Positions 8,726 to 17,109 of a stretch of 64,000 nucleotides of DNA are shown piece by piece. A program made the translations under genes and the position numbers. The DNA lies in NCBI GenBank assembly GCA_024681475.1, contig JAILAT010000013.1, positions 78,386-142,385 of the forward strand, in the 5' to 3' direction. Within the stretch, counting starts at the first letter, position 1, and each line of letters starts with the position of its first letter. A model generated the notes under the pieces. It saw nothing but the letters and a program-made list of their open reading frames with translations. It ran no database searches and was not told the origin of the DNA. The DNA comes from Bacteroidales bacterium. GTDB lineage: Bacteria > Bacteroidota > Bacteroidia > Bacteroidales > P3.

Positions 8726-10181
8726 TTCGTTTAAAAAACTTATTTACAATCGGTAATGCTATCTGTTTAAGTTCTTTATACTCCTCCAATTTGGTCCATT
8801 CCAATAGTCCAAATGCTATTACGACTCCTACAACAATTTGGATAGGTAGTAGGATAAAAGGATTAAGAGGCATGAACGAAATGCCAAATACAGGCAGAGC
8901 AACCGCAAATGCCACTCCTAATGAAGGAAGAATATCTTTTATTTGGTCTTTTGTGCTATATCCGATATATTTCCCAGAATAATAGGAATTCAACCAAAAT
9001 CCAATGCATCCTCCTGTAATAAAACCGAGTACTAACATCCAGTAAATATTAAAAAAAATACCTGCCAATATTGGAAAAACTCCAATTATTATCTTAAGTA
9101 TTTCTAATTTAAGAAATAAGTCACTCCTTCCTTGAACTTGTAACATATTTAAATTAATAGAATGCAGAGGGTATAGAGCCATACTGAAACATACTAGTTG
9201 CATCATTGGAACACTAGGTAACCACTGTTCGCCTATTAACACAAGAATGAGCTGTTTAGCACAACCAGCCATAAAAAAAACGAGAACAAAAACCACCAAA
9301 ACAGTTACCTTGATAACAATACGATAACCATTTTTTAGACGATCTTTTTCATCCTGTATTTTACTCAGGGTTGGATAACTCACTTTTTGAACCACAGATG
9401 TTAGGTTTTTAGAAACAAGATCCACATATTCCCTTCCCTTAGTATATTGTCCTAGAGTCTCTGCACTATAACACTTTCCTATTACAATCTGATTAACTTG
9501 CCCCCATATAGAATTTATAATACCTGATATCATCAATTTCCATCCAAAACCAAATAGCTCACGGAAACTATTCCATGAGAAGCAAAAGGAAGGCATCCAT
9601 CGCCTATAAAACCATAAACATATAGTATTGAATAATATCTTTGAAAGTTGCTGTCCGACTAAAGCCCAAACTCCATATCCCATCAATGCCATCGCAATAC
9701 CAATCACACCACTAATAACAGATGATATAACATTACATTTTGTTTGGGTCTTGAAATCAATCTCTTTTGTTAGGAGTGTTCGCTGTATTAAGCAGAATGC
9801 ATTAAAGATCAAGTAGAAGGACATCACCTTTGTGAGTGGTATCAATTGTTCATCCTTAAAGAAATGAGCAATAAGGGGGGCTCCTAAATACATAACAAAG
9901 AACAAAAATACAGAAACCACAAGATTAGTGATAAACATCGTGTTATTGTCAGATTCCGTAGCATCCTTCTTTCGTATCAATGCATTTGAAAAACCGCTGT
10001 CAATAATACCATCAAATACGGCTATGAGTGCCATTATGATGCCTATCAAACCATATTCGGCAGGAGACAATAAGCGAGCTAATACGATACCTACCACAAA
10101 AGTGATACCATAACTAGCTATTGAGCCTCCGAAACTCCACCAGACGCCCTTGGTGGTTTGACTACGTAATGATTCTGACAT
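8718..10181 (-). CDS. Lipid-linked oligosaccharide flippase (Wzx/WzxC-type, MATE-like MOP superfamily)
   Basis: 487 residues with about 12-14 predicted hydrophobic segments. The opening TTKGVWWSFGGSIASYGITF and the following VVGIVLARLLSPAEYGLIG are typical of WzxC/TuaB polysaccharide transport proteins. It is expected to flip lipid-linked repeat units across the inner membrane. Its start codon overlaps the rmlA stop (TAATG) by one base, and its end overlaps the aminotransferase start, so it is embedded in the operon. Its presence points to Wzx/Wzy-dependent assembly, but no Wzy polymerase or initiating sugar-phosphate transferase is visible in the window. Confidence 0.9.
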   Translation of the reverse strand: MSESLRSQTTKGVWWSFGGSIASYGITFVVGIVLARLLSPAEYGLIGIIMALIAVFDGIIDSGFSNALIRKKDATESDNNTMFITNLVVSVFLFFVMYLGAPLIAHFFKDEQLIPLTKVMSFYLIFNAFCLIQRTLLTKEIDFKTQTKCNVISSVISGVIGIAMALMGYGVWALVGQQLSKILFNTICLWFYRRWMPSFCFSWNSFRELFGFGWKLMISGIINSIWGQVNQIVIGKCYSAETLGQYTKGREYVDLVSKNLTSVVQKVSYPTLSKIQDEKDRLKNGYRIVIKVTVLVVFVLVFFMAGCAKQLILVLIGEQWLPSVPMMQLVCFSMALYPLHSINLNMLQVQGRSDLFLKLEILKIIIGVFPILAGIFFNIYWMLVLGFITGGCIGFWLNSYYSGKYIGYSTKDQIKDILPSLGVAFAVALPVFGISFMPLNPFILLPIQIVVGVVIAFGLLEWTKLEEYKELKQIALPIVNKFFKRNG

Positions 10182-11101
10182 TATTCTGTCTTACCGAGAA
10201 TGTTTATAGAGTTGACTTCTTCCTTCATTTCATCGATCACTTTCAGTAGATACTGACCGTACTGATTCTTAATCATCGGTTTGGCCAACTCACGCATCTG
10301 TTCCTCGTTTATCCACCCCTTTCTGTAAGCAATACCTTCCAGACAAGCTATTTTGAGACCCTGTCTCTTCTCAATGGTCTCAACGAATGTTGATGCTTCA
10401 GCTAGGCTGTCGTGGGTTCCAGTATCAAGCCAAGCAAATCCACGTCCTAACAGTTGTATTTTAAGCTCGCCGTCTTTAAGGAACTCTTGGTTAACGGTCG
10501 TGATCTCCAACTCACCTCGTGCAGAAGGTTTGATGTGTTTTGCCACATCCACTACCTTATTTGGATAAAAGTAGAGGCCAACGACAGCATAGTTGCTCTT
10601 TGGTTCCTTTGGCTTCTCCTCTATGGAAAGACAGTTGCCTTGTTTGTCAAACTCAGCAACACCATAACGTTCAGGATCGGAAACCCAGTATCCAAAAACA
10701 GTTGCTTTCTTGTTTTCTTCAGCATCTTTTACAGCCCTTTTCAATAGTCCGGTAAAGCCACTTCCATAGAAGATGTTGTCGCCCAACACCAAACAAGCAG
10801 AATCATTTCCAATGAACTTCTCTCCGATAATAAAAGCTTGTGCTAACCCGTCTGGACTAGGTTGTTCTGCATACTCAAAATGTACACCGTAGTCAGAGCC
10901 ATCTCCTAATAAACGCTTGAATCCCGGCAAATCATGTGGAGTAGAAATAATCAAAATATCCCTTATACCCGCCAACATTAAAACAGAAATGGGATAATAA
11001 ACCATCGGTTTATCATAAATGGGTAATAATTGTTTGCTAACTCCTTTTGTAATTGGGTACAACCTAGTGCCGGAGCCTCCAGCTAAAACAATACCTTTCA
11101 T
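10181..11101 (-). CDS. rmlA: Glucose-1-phosphate thymidylyltransferase
   Basis: 306 residues. The N-terminal [16 protein letters not shown] holds the nucleotide-binding signature, and [15 protein letters not shown] follows as in all RmlA/RfbA proteins. [10 protein letters not shown] and [20 protein letters not shown] are further family blocks. It makes dTDP-glucose from dTTP and glucose-1-phosphate in the cytoplasm. RmlB, RmlC and RmlD are not in this window, so the downstream dTDP-sugar is unknown; the DegT aminotransferase two genes later suggests an amino sugar. The gene overlaps the flippase start by one base. Confidence 0.95.
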   Translation of the reverse strand: MKGIVLAGGSGTRLYPITKGVSKQLLPIYDKPMVYYPISVLMLAGIRDILIISTPHDLPGFKRLLGDGSDYGVHFEYAEQPSPDGLAQAFIIGEKFIGNDSACLVLGDNIFYGSGFTGLLKRAVKDAEENKKATVFGYWVSDPERYGVAEFDKQGNCLSIEEKPKEPKSNYAVVGLYFYPNKVVDVAKHIKPSARGELEITTVNQEFLKDGELKIQLLGRGFAWLDTGTHDSLAEASTFVETIEKRQGLKIACLEGIAYRKGWINEEQMRELAKPMIKNQYGQYLLKVIDEMKEEVNSINILGKTE

Positions 11102-11145
11102 TAGAACTCCTTTCTTAAGTATTTCACCTTACGTTAATAAATAAA

Positions 11146-11901
11146 TTAGATGTGTTCCTCCACACCACGAAAATGAACATTCAATTCGTGTAGATGCTCC
11201 AGAAGCGTTCCCAAGGGTGTACCTTCTGTCATCTTTGCAAAGGCATTGACATCCTTTGGGAAGCATTTTCCACCATAACCAAACTTACCATCAGGACCAG
11301 GAACATAAGTGTGAGTATCGTTGATATAACCAGAGAGAAGAATGCCAGTATGGACTTTGCGCCAGTCTGCGCCCATCTTTTCACAATACTCACGGCAGGC
11401 ATTGAAATAAGTTACCTTGTATGCACCAAACACGTTGTGCATATATTTTGTCAACTCAGCCTCAAGAGGAGTCATCACGGTAAACTTCTTGCCCACAAAA
11501 ATCTTGGTAAGCAGCTCATGTGCTCCCGTGAACACCATAGTCTGCTTCTTGAAATCCTCGATGTGGGTGCGCTCGGTTAGAAACTCAGGCATATAGCACA
11601 CCTGATGGCCGGTCTCCTTTGAAAGGCGGTCGCTGGTACCCGGAAGGATGGTAGTACGCACGAACACGGGGACATCGGGGAGCTTCTTAATCAGCTCCAT
11701 CATAAGACGCAAATCCTGTGTGCCATCGTCTTCGGTGGGCACATGAATCTGCAAGAAAGCAATATCGATGTTGCTTAAATCATCATTATATCCCTTAGGA
11801 GGGTCACTGATAAAAAGTTTACATTCCGGGTTGTTATGTTCCAACCAATCTTTGAGGGCTCCACCGACAAAGCCACAACCAATTATTCCAACGTTAATCA
11901 T
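11146..11901 (-). CDS. Short UDP-glucose/GDP-mannose dehydrogenase-family protein lacking the C-terminal UDP-binding domain
   Basis: 251 residues from ATG 11901; an upstream in-frame ATG at 11955 gives a poorly fitting leader, so I prefer the start at MINVGIIGCGFVGG. The Rossmann motif GxGxxGG lies at residues 8-14. The NAD-domain/central-domain architecture continues to GYGGKCFPKDVNAF, where Cys213 is the expected catalytic thiol and Lys216 is conserved. The protein ends 38 residues later, where full-length dehydrogenases have a further UDP-binding domain of over 100 residues. It could be a short natural family or a truncation whose C-terminus was lost. A complete dehydrogenase is encoded at 17110-18411, so this copy may do something else. 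Confidence 0.75.
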   Translation of the reverse strand: MINVGIIGCGFVGGALKDWLEHNNPECKLFISDPPKGYNDDLSNIDIAFLQIHVPTEDDGTQDLRLMMELIKKLPDVPVFVRTTILPGTSDRLSKETGHQVCYMPEFLTERTHIEDFKKQTMVFTGAHELLTKIFVGKKFTVMTPLEAELTKYMHNVFGAYKVTYFNACREYCEKMGADWRKVHTGILLSGYINDTHTYVPGPDGKFGYGGKCFPKDVNAFAKMTEGTPLGTLLEHLHELNVHFRGVEEHI

Positions 11902-12103
11902 TGTGATTATTTTTATTATGTTATTTTTTTTCGCCTGTTCGGGCTCATGCTGCAATTCATTCGTTCATCATTTCAAGTTTTGATAACTGATGTTTTATAT
12001 GTCAATATGCCAGTCAAGCTGCCTTTTGCAACAAAATTGCAATTATCATGATGTGCATGGTCGCTTCGGATCAAATCTTGGCTCAGAAAGGCAATGTAAA
12101 TGA
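11902..12103. other. Intergenic stretch beside an HNH fragment
   Basis: These 202 bp, together with the HNH remnant and terminator, form a 522-bp break between the short dehydrogenase gene and fnlA. The stretch is AT-rich, and I see no convincing promoter of the TTTG/TAnnTTTG type and no tRNA. It probably entered together with the HNH fragment and interrupts what is otherwise a tightly packed operon. Confidence 0.5.
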
Positions 12104-12366
12104 ATGCCTTATACGGAAGAAGAACTTAATCGAATTCTTGCTAAAGGTGATAAGGTACGCGGTAAAGACCCCGATTTAATCGCAAAGATGCTTGCGGTAA
12201 TGGGATTTATCGTCACAGCTATGGTAAAGAAACTCCAATAGGTTGGGAAGTTGACCACTTAAATTCTAAAGAGTATGGTAGCACTAACTGTTGTAGGAAC
12301 ATGAAACCTCTGCAAAGTAGTGAGAATTCTAGAAAAGGTGCAACTTATCCATACAAGAAAAAGTAA
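12104..12366 (+). pseudogene. Frameshifted small HNH endonuclease
   Basis: On the plus strand, opposite to the surrounding operon, ATG 12104 opens MPYTEEELNRILAKGDKVRG. Around position 12160 the frame must shift by one base to continue as RKDACGNGIYRHSYGKE, then IGWEVDHLNSKEYGSTN and CCRNMKPLQSSENSRKG, ending at TAA 12364. The WEVDH and N...NMKPLQ...N pattern is the beta-beta-alpha metal motif of HNH nucleases. The span of 263 bp is not a multiple of three, consistent with a single-base loss. Intact relatives are small proteins of about 85-90 residues. A homing or mobile origin is possible but not shown. Confidence 0.7.
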
Positions 12367-12386
12367 GTTTACTCTACCTAATTAAT

Positions 12387-12417
12387 CGGTTGTGTTACAG
12401 CACAACCGATTTTCTTG
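12387..12417 (+). terminator. Rho-independent terminator after the HNH fragment
   Basis: A perfect 8-bp stem (CGGTTGTG/CACAACCG) with a 6-base loop is followed by ATTTTCTT on the plus strand. It lies 20 bp after the HNH stop codon. On the minus strand the T tract is poor, so it is better oriented for the HNH gene than for fnlA. Confidence 0.65.
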
Positions 12418-12423
12418 GTCATT

Positions 12424-13470
12424 TTATACTAAATTGGGGATACCATTCAGCTCGTTCTGGATATACTCTAGGCTAGCTATCTTCACTTTAGTCTCTTCGA
12501 GGTTCAAGCGTTTCGTATTATCACTGTTAAACTCCTCGATTGTAGCACGTTTGATATCTCCTTCCTTGAAAAACTTGTCATAATTCAAGTCGCGGTTGTC
12601 AGCAGGTACAGCGTAGAAGTTACCCATATCAATTGCTTTAGCAGCTTCTTCCTTGGTGAGGAGAGTTTCGTACATTTTCTCTCCGTGCCTAATTCCTATT
12701 ACTTTAATTTCTTCTTTCTTGCCACCGAACAACTCACAAACTGCTTCCGCTTGTGTTTGGATGGTACAAGCAGGTGCCTTCTGAACGAGAATATCACCAT
12801 TTTTACCATTTTCAAAAGCAAACAATACCAAATCAACAGCCTCTTCGAGAGACATAATGAAACGAGTCATCTTAGGCTCAGTCAACGTAATGGGATTACC
12901 CTTACGGATCTGGTCAATCCAGAGCGGAATTACCGAACCGCGACTGCACATCACGTTGCCATAACGGGTGCAGCAAATCTTGGTGTCGCCACTCAGGCGA
13001 CTCTTGGCTACGGCAATCTTCTCCTCAATGGCTTTGGTGATACCCATAGCGTTGATGGGGTAGGCGGCCTTGTCAGTACTGAGGCAGATGACACACTTCA
13101 CTCCAGCAGCGATGGCAGCATCCAATACATTGTCCGTACCAATCACGTTAGTTTTCACTGCTTCCATCGGGAAGAACTCGCAGCTGGGTACCTGCTTCAG
13201 GGCGGCGGCATGAAACACATAATCAACGCCTTGCATAGCGTAGCGCAGCGTGCTCTTGTTACGCACGTCACCTATGTAGAACTTAATCTTGTTAGACACC
13301 TCGGGCATACGGGCTTGGAAATCGTGACGCATATCGTCTTGCTTCTTCTCGTCACGCGAGAAGATGCGGATCTCTCCAATGTCAGTACGGAGGAACCTGT
13401 TTAACACTGCATTACCAAAACTACCTGTACCACCGGTGATAAGGAGTACTTTATTCTCAAAAACACTCAT
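12424..13470 (-). CDS. fnlA: UDP-N-acetylglucosamine 4,6-dehydratase/5-epimerase (CapE/FnlA/WbjB type)
   Basis: 348 residues. The Rossmann signature is TGGTGSFGN (about residues 12-20), followed by the FSRDEKKQDDMR block of this subfamily. In the catalytic region DKAAYPINAMGITK, the SDR Tyr position is occupied by Met, as in FlaA1/CapE enzymes. The enzyme converts UDP-GlcNAc to the 4-keto-6-deoxy L-sugar, first step of UDP-N-acetyl-L-fucosamine synthesis (CapE-CapF-CapG pathway). fnlB and fnlC lie just upstream in the same operon, so the pathway is complete here. The order of transcription is fnlC-fnlB-fnlA. Confidence 0.93.
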   Translation of the reverse strand: MSVFENKVLLITGGTGSFGNAVLNRFLRTDIGEIRIFSRDEKKQDDMRHDFQARMPEVSNKIKFYIGDVRNKSTLRYAMQGVDYVFHAAALKQVPSCEFFPMEAVKTNVIGTDNVLDAAIAAGVKCVICLSTDKAAYPINAMGITKAIEEKIAVAKSRLSGDTKICCTRYGNVMCSRGSVIPLWIDQIRKGNPITLTEPKMTRFIMSLEEAVDLVLFAFENGKNGDILVQKAPACTIQTQAEAVCELFGGKKEEIKVIGIRHGEKMYETLLTKEEAAKAIDMGNFYAVPADNRDLNYDKFFKEGDIKRATIEEFNSDNTKRLNLEETKVKIASLEYIQNELNGIPNLV

Positions 13471-13509
13471 AACTATAATTATTCATTAATTGAACACCTA
13501 TCTCACGTT

Positions 13510-13632
13510 TTAAACTTGCTCAAAGAAAGTATCTGGATACGAAGTATCAAACACTTCGTTGTAATACATGAAGAAATGTCCTGTGGCCATTTCGACAGCG
13601 AGGCTGAAGAGAGTGATGAGCAGAACTCTCAT
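13510..13632 (-). pseudogene. Scar ORF ending in a foreign FnlB/CapF C-terminus
   Basis: ATG 13630-13632 opens a 40-codon frame: about 20 hydrophobic residues (MRVLLITLFSLAVEMATG) run into YYNEVFDTSYPDTFFEQV and a stop at 13510-13512. The second half matches the last residues of the intact FnlB next to it (YCNEVFNPERPDTFFEKV), but differs at many third codon positions. It is therefore the tail of a diverged homologue, not a recent duplicate. It looks like a recombination scar left by replacement of the fnl genes. The first half is not recognisable. Whether the fused frame is translated is unknown. Confidence 0.6.
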
Positions 13633-13652
13633 TTACTCTAAGAGGATTTTAA

Positions 13653-14858
13653 TTATACTTTTTCAAAGAATGTATCTGGTCTTTCCGGATTAAAAACCTC
13701 GTTACAATACATTACCGTCACTAAGTCTTCGATTTCAGAGAGGTTAATGATGTTATGTGTATAGCCAGGGAGCATATGAATAGCTTGTATGTGGTCACCA
13801 TCGACCTCCCACTCTAGTACTTTGTCCTCTGGGTCGTTGAGGTTGCGTTGTTGAATGAGTCCGTGACCTTTCACTACGATGAACTGCTCGAACTTAGTGT
13901 TGTGCCAGTGCTGACCCTTGGTGATGCCCGGCTTGGAGATGTTAATACTCACCTGCCCTGCATTCAGCGTATGCACAAGCTCTGTGAAGGAGCCACGATC
14001 ATCCACGTTCATCTTCAGTGGGAAGGCCGTCTTCTCATACGGCAGATAACTCAGATAGGTGCTGTACAGTTTCTTGGCAAAACTACCAGCAGGTATCTCC
14101 GGTATCATCAACGTCTTTGGTTGCTCGGCAAAGCTCTTGAGGTGCTCCACTATCTCACCTAAAGTAACTTTGTGAGTTACAGGACAATAGCGATATCGCC
14201 CATCCTCTTTTGGGAGCACCTCTAATCCCTCAAACTCACACTTATGAACCTTACCTTCCAGTGTAGCTATCATTTCATCCACCAAGTCATCAATATACAG
14301 CAGTTCCAATTCAACGCTAGGGTCGTTCACTGTATAAGGCAGGTCGTTGGCAAAGGCGTTGCAGAATGTGGCAACTACACTGTTGTAGTTGGGGCGGCAC
14401 CATTTGCCAAAGAGGTTCGGGAAGCGGTAAACGTGCACCTCGGCACCCGTCTCTTTACCATAATCCAAAAACAGGTCTTCACCGGCTTTCTTGCTGCGAC
14501 CATACTCGCTGTTGCCAAAGCGGCCAGTCAACGATGCCTGCTGACTGCTGGAGAGCATCACTGGGCATGAATTATGGTGCTTCTTCAGTGTATCCAAAAG
14601 CGTACTCGCAAAGCCAAAGTTGCCCTGCAAAAACTCCTCCTGGTTCTGCGGACGGTTAACACCCGCCAAATTGAACACGAAGTCCGCCTCAGCGCACCAT
14701 CTATCCAGCTCCTCGGGAGTATTCCTCAAATCATACTCAAAAATCTCTTCTATGGTCAGTTCGGGGAACCTCCTGTCCTTACCATCCTTTATATTCCTTA
14801 ATATCCAGCACAGGTTCTTACCCACAAATCCCTTGGCACCTGTTACTAATAATTTCAT
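13653..14858 (-). CDS. fnlB: Bifunctional SDR epimerase-reductase/cupin protein (CapF/FnlB/WbjC type)
   Basis: 401 residues. The N-terminal NAD-binding domain starts MKLLVTGAKGFVGKNL (GxxGxxG). It keeps the YGRSKKAGEDLF pattern with the SDR Tyr and Lys. The C-terminal third is a cupin: NISKPGITKGQHWHNTKFEQ carries the metal-binding His pair, then IHMLPGYTHNI. This two-domain layout is diagnostic of CapF, which epimerises C3 and reduces C4 to give UDP-N-acetyl-6-deoxy-L-talosamine. It lies between fnlC and the scar/fnlA. Confidence 0.95.
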   Translation of the reverse strand: MKLLVTGAKGFVGKNLCWILRNIKDGKDRRFPELTIEEIFEYDLRNTPEELDRWCAEADFVFNLAGVNRPQNQEEFLQGNFGFASTLLDTLKKHHNSCPVMLSSSQQASLTGRFGNSEYGRSKKAGEDLFLDYGKETGAEVHVYRFPNLFGKWCRPNYNSVVATFCNAFANDLPYTVNDPSVELELLYIDDLVDEMIATLEGKVHKCEFEGLEVLPKEDGRYRYCPVTHKVTLGEIVEHLKSFAEQPKTLMIPEIPAGSFAKKLYSTYLSYLPYEKTAFPLKMNVDDRGSFTELVHTLNAGQVSINISKPGITKGQHWHNTKFEQFIVVKGHGLIQQRNLNDPEDKVLEWEVDGDHIQAIHMLPGYTHNIINLSEIEDLVTVMYCNEVFNPERPDTFFEKV

Positions 14859-14891
14859 AAAAATCCGTGTTATCCGTTAGATTCGTGTTCG

Positions 14892-16052
14892 TTAAAACTT
14901 CCTCCAAACCATCTTGTTCACCACCCCCACATAACTCTGGATTATCCTCACCACCTTGGTGCTTACATTCTCATCCACATAGTCTGGCACGGGAATGCCT
15001 GGCTTGGCATCCTTGATCAACTCCACCGCCACATCGACACTCTGCAGGAGGCCCTTGGTGTCAATGCCACTGAGCACAAAGCAGCCTTTGTCGAGGGCTT
15101 CGGGTCGCTCGGTGCTGGTGCGGATGCACACAGCAGGGAAAGGATTACCAACGGAGGTGAAAAAACTGCTCTCCTCGGGCAGGGTGCCGCTGTCGGACAC
15201 TACACAGAAGGCGTTCATCTGGAGGCAGTTATAATCATGGAATCCAAGTGGCTCGTGCTGAATCACGCGCTTGTCAAGAATAAATCCACTGGTCTCGAGG
15301 CGTTTCTTTGAGCGCGGATGACAGGAGTAGAGTATGGGCATATCGTATTTCTCAGCCATCTTGTTAACGGCATTGAATAGACTGAGAAAGTTCTTCTCCG
15401 TGTCGATATTCTCCTCACGGTGGGCAGAAAGCAGAATGTACTTGCCTTTCTCTAGCCCCAGACGCTCGTGAATATCGCTTGCCTCAATCTCTTTGAGATT
15501 GTTGTGGAGCACCTCGGCCATAGGAGAGCCTGTGACATAAGTGCGTTCCTTAGGCAGACCTGTATCAGCCAGGTAGCGACGTGCGTGCTCACTGTAAGCC
15601 ATATTCACATCGCTTATGATGTCCACAATACGGCGGTTGGTCTCCTCTGGCAGACACTCGTCTTTGCAGCGGTTACCCGCCTCCATGTGGAAGATGGGGA
15701 TGTGCAGGCGCTTGGCACCAATGACGCTGAGGCAGCTGTTGGTATCGCCCAGCACCAGCACGGCATCGGGCTTCACCTCTACCATCAGCTGATAGCTTTT
15801 GGCAATGATGTTGCCCATGGTCTCGCCCAGGTCATTGCCCACGGCCTCCATATACACGTCTGGATCTGCCAACTTCAGGTCCTTGAAAAACACTCCGTTC
15901 AGGTTGTAGTCATAGTTCTGACCAGTGTGTGCCAGCAGACAGTCGAAATATCTGCGGCACTCGTTTATTACCGCCGCCAAGCGGATAATCTCAGGTCGAG
16001 TACCCACTATGATAAGAAGCTTCAGTTTTCCATTATCTTTAAACTTTGCCAT
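14892..16052 (-). CDS. fnlC: UDP-N-acetylglucosamine 2-epimerase family, UDP-L-FucNAc-forming (CapG/FnlC type)
   Basis: 386 residues. Non-hydrolysing 2-epimerase signatures are IIVGTRPEIIRLAAV near the N-terminus, HMEAGNRCKDECLPEETNRR in the middle and VSDSGTLPEESSFF near residue 285. The family inverts C2 of a UDP-HexNAc through a 2-acetamidoglucal intermediate. In the FnlA-FnlB-FnlC series it makes UDP-N-acetyl-L-fucosamine from the L-talosamine derivative. Adjacency to fnlB supports this over plain UDP-ManNAc formation. Confidence 0.93.
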   Translation of the reverse strand: MAKFKDNGKLKLLIIVGTRPEIIRLAAVINECRRYFDCLLAHTGQNYDYNLNGVFFKDLKLADPDVYMEAVGNDLGETMGNIIAKSYQLMVEVKPDAVLVLGDTNSCLSVIGAKRLHIPIFHMEAGNRCKDECLPEETNRRIVDIISDVNMAYSEHARRYLADTGLPKERTYVTGSPMAEVLHNNLKEIEASDIHERLGLEKGKYILLSAHREENIDTEKNFLSLFNAVNKMAEKYDMPILYSCHPRSKKRLETSGFILDKRVIQHEPLGFHDYNCLQMNAFCVVSDSGTLPEESSFFTSVGNPFPAVCIRTSTERPEALDKGCFVLSGIDTKGLLQSVDVAVELIKDAKPGIPVPDYVDENVSTKVVRIIQSYVGVVNKMVWRKF

Positions 16053-16064
16053 ATTATGTTTTGC

Positions 16065-17108
16065 TTATCCGTAGTATTCTTTATACCACTCTGCAAAGCG
16101 TCTAAGTCCTTCGCACAGGGTAATCTTGGGTGTAAATCCAAAATCTCTTTCTAGTGCCGTACTATCGGCGTAGGTGATTGGGACATCGCCAGGTTGCATG
16201 GGAACTAGCTGCTTGTGGGCCTCAAAGTCGTAGTCCTGCGGCAGCACATCAGCACGTAAAAGTTCCTCTTGCAAGGTCTGCACAAAGTCAAGGAGGTTTT
16301 CGGGTTGGCCTCCGCCGATGTTATATACAGTATAAGGAGGAATGGGTAGGCCATCCTCGCCTGCGCGTTTGGCTGGAGCCTTACCCATTACTCTTACTAT
16401 ACCTTCTATTATGTCGTCTACATAGGTGAAGTCTCTTTTGCAGTTGCCATAGTTATATATCTGGATGGTTTCACCACGGAGCAACTTGTTGGTGAAGCCA
16501 AAGTAGGCCATGTCGGGACGTCCAGCAGGGCCATAGACGGTGAAGAATCTGAGTCCAGTACTAGGGATGTTATATAGCTTGCTGTAGCAGTGGGCCATCA
16601 GTTCGTTGCTCTTCTTTGTTGCTGCATAGAGGCTCACGGGATTGTCTACTCTGTCGTCGGTGCTGAACGGAACCTTCTTGTTGCCGCCATACACGCTGGA
16701 ACTACTAGCATAAACCAAATGCTCTACTGGATTGTGACGACAGGCTTCAAGGATATTGTAAAAACCAATTATGTTGCTTTCGATGTAGACATCCGGATTG
16801 TCAATACTATAGCGTACGCCTGCCTGGGCGGCCAGATTGACAACAATGTCAAATTTATGCTCGGTGAAAAGGCTTTCAACAAGTGCTTTATTGGCTATAG
16901 AACCTTTAATGAAACTGTATCTATGCTTGGGATTGGCAGCAACTTTCTCATCAATTACCTTTAGACGATATTCTTTTAGAGACGGATCATAGTAATTGCT
17001 GAGGTTGTCAAGACCAACAATCTTGGTCGGCTCCTGACTTTCGAGAAGACGGAGAACAAGATTGGCACCAATGAATCCAGCGGATCCTGTAACAAGAATG
17101 CTTTTCAT
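16065..17108 (-). CDS. UDP-glucuronate 4-epimerase-like SDR
   Basis: 347 residues from ATG 17108, two bases past the stop of the upstream dehydrogenase gene; a longer frame to 17162 would overlap that gene and adds no family sequence. The start MKSILVTGSAGFIGAN has the GxxGxxG motif. VYASSSSVYGGNKKVPF and the YAATKKSNE triad (Tyr and Lys) are typical of UDP-GlcA 4-epimerases, as is PAGRPDMAYFGF. It would convert UDP-glucuronate, made by the adjacent dehydrogenase, into UDP-galacturonate. This pairing is common in capsule loci. Confidence 0.9.
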   Translation of the reverse strand: MKSILVTGSAGFIGANLVLRLLESQEPTKIVGLDNLSNYYDPSLKEYRLKVIDEKVAANPKHRYSFIKGSIANKALVESLFTEHKFDIVVNLAAQAGVRYSIDNPDVYIESNIIGFYNILEACRHNPVEHLVYASSSSVYGGNKKVPFSTDDRVDNPVSLYAATKKSNELMAHCYSKLYNIPSTGLRFFTVYGPAGRPDMAYFGFTNKLLRGETIQIYNYGNCKRDFTYVDDIIEGIVRVMGKAPAKRAGEDGLPIPPYTVYNIGGGQPENLLDFVQTLQEELLRADVLPQDYDFEAHKQLVPMQPGDVPITYADSTALERDFGFTPKITLCEGLRRFAEWYKEYYG

Positions 17109-17109
17109 A

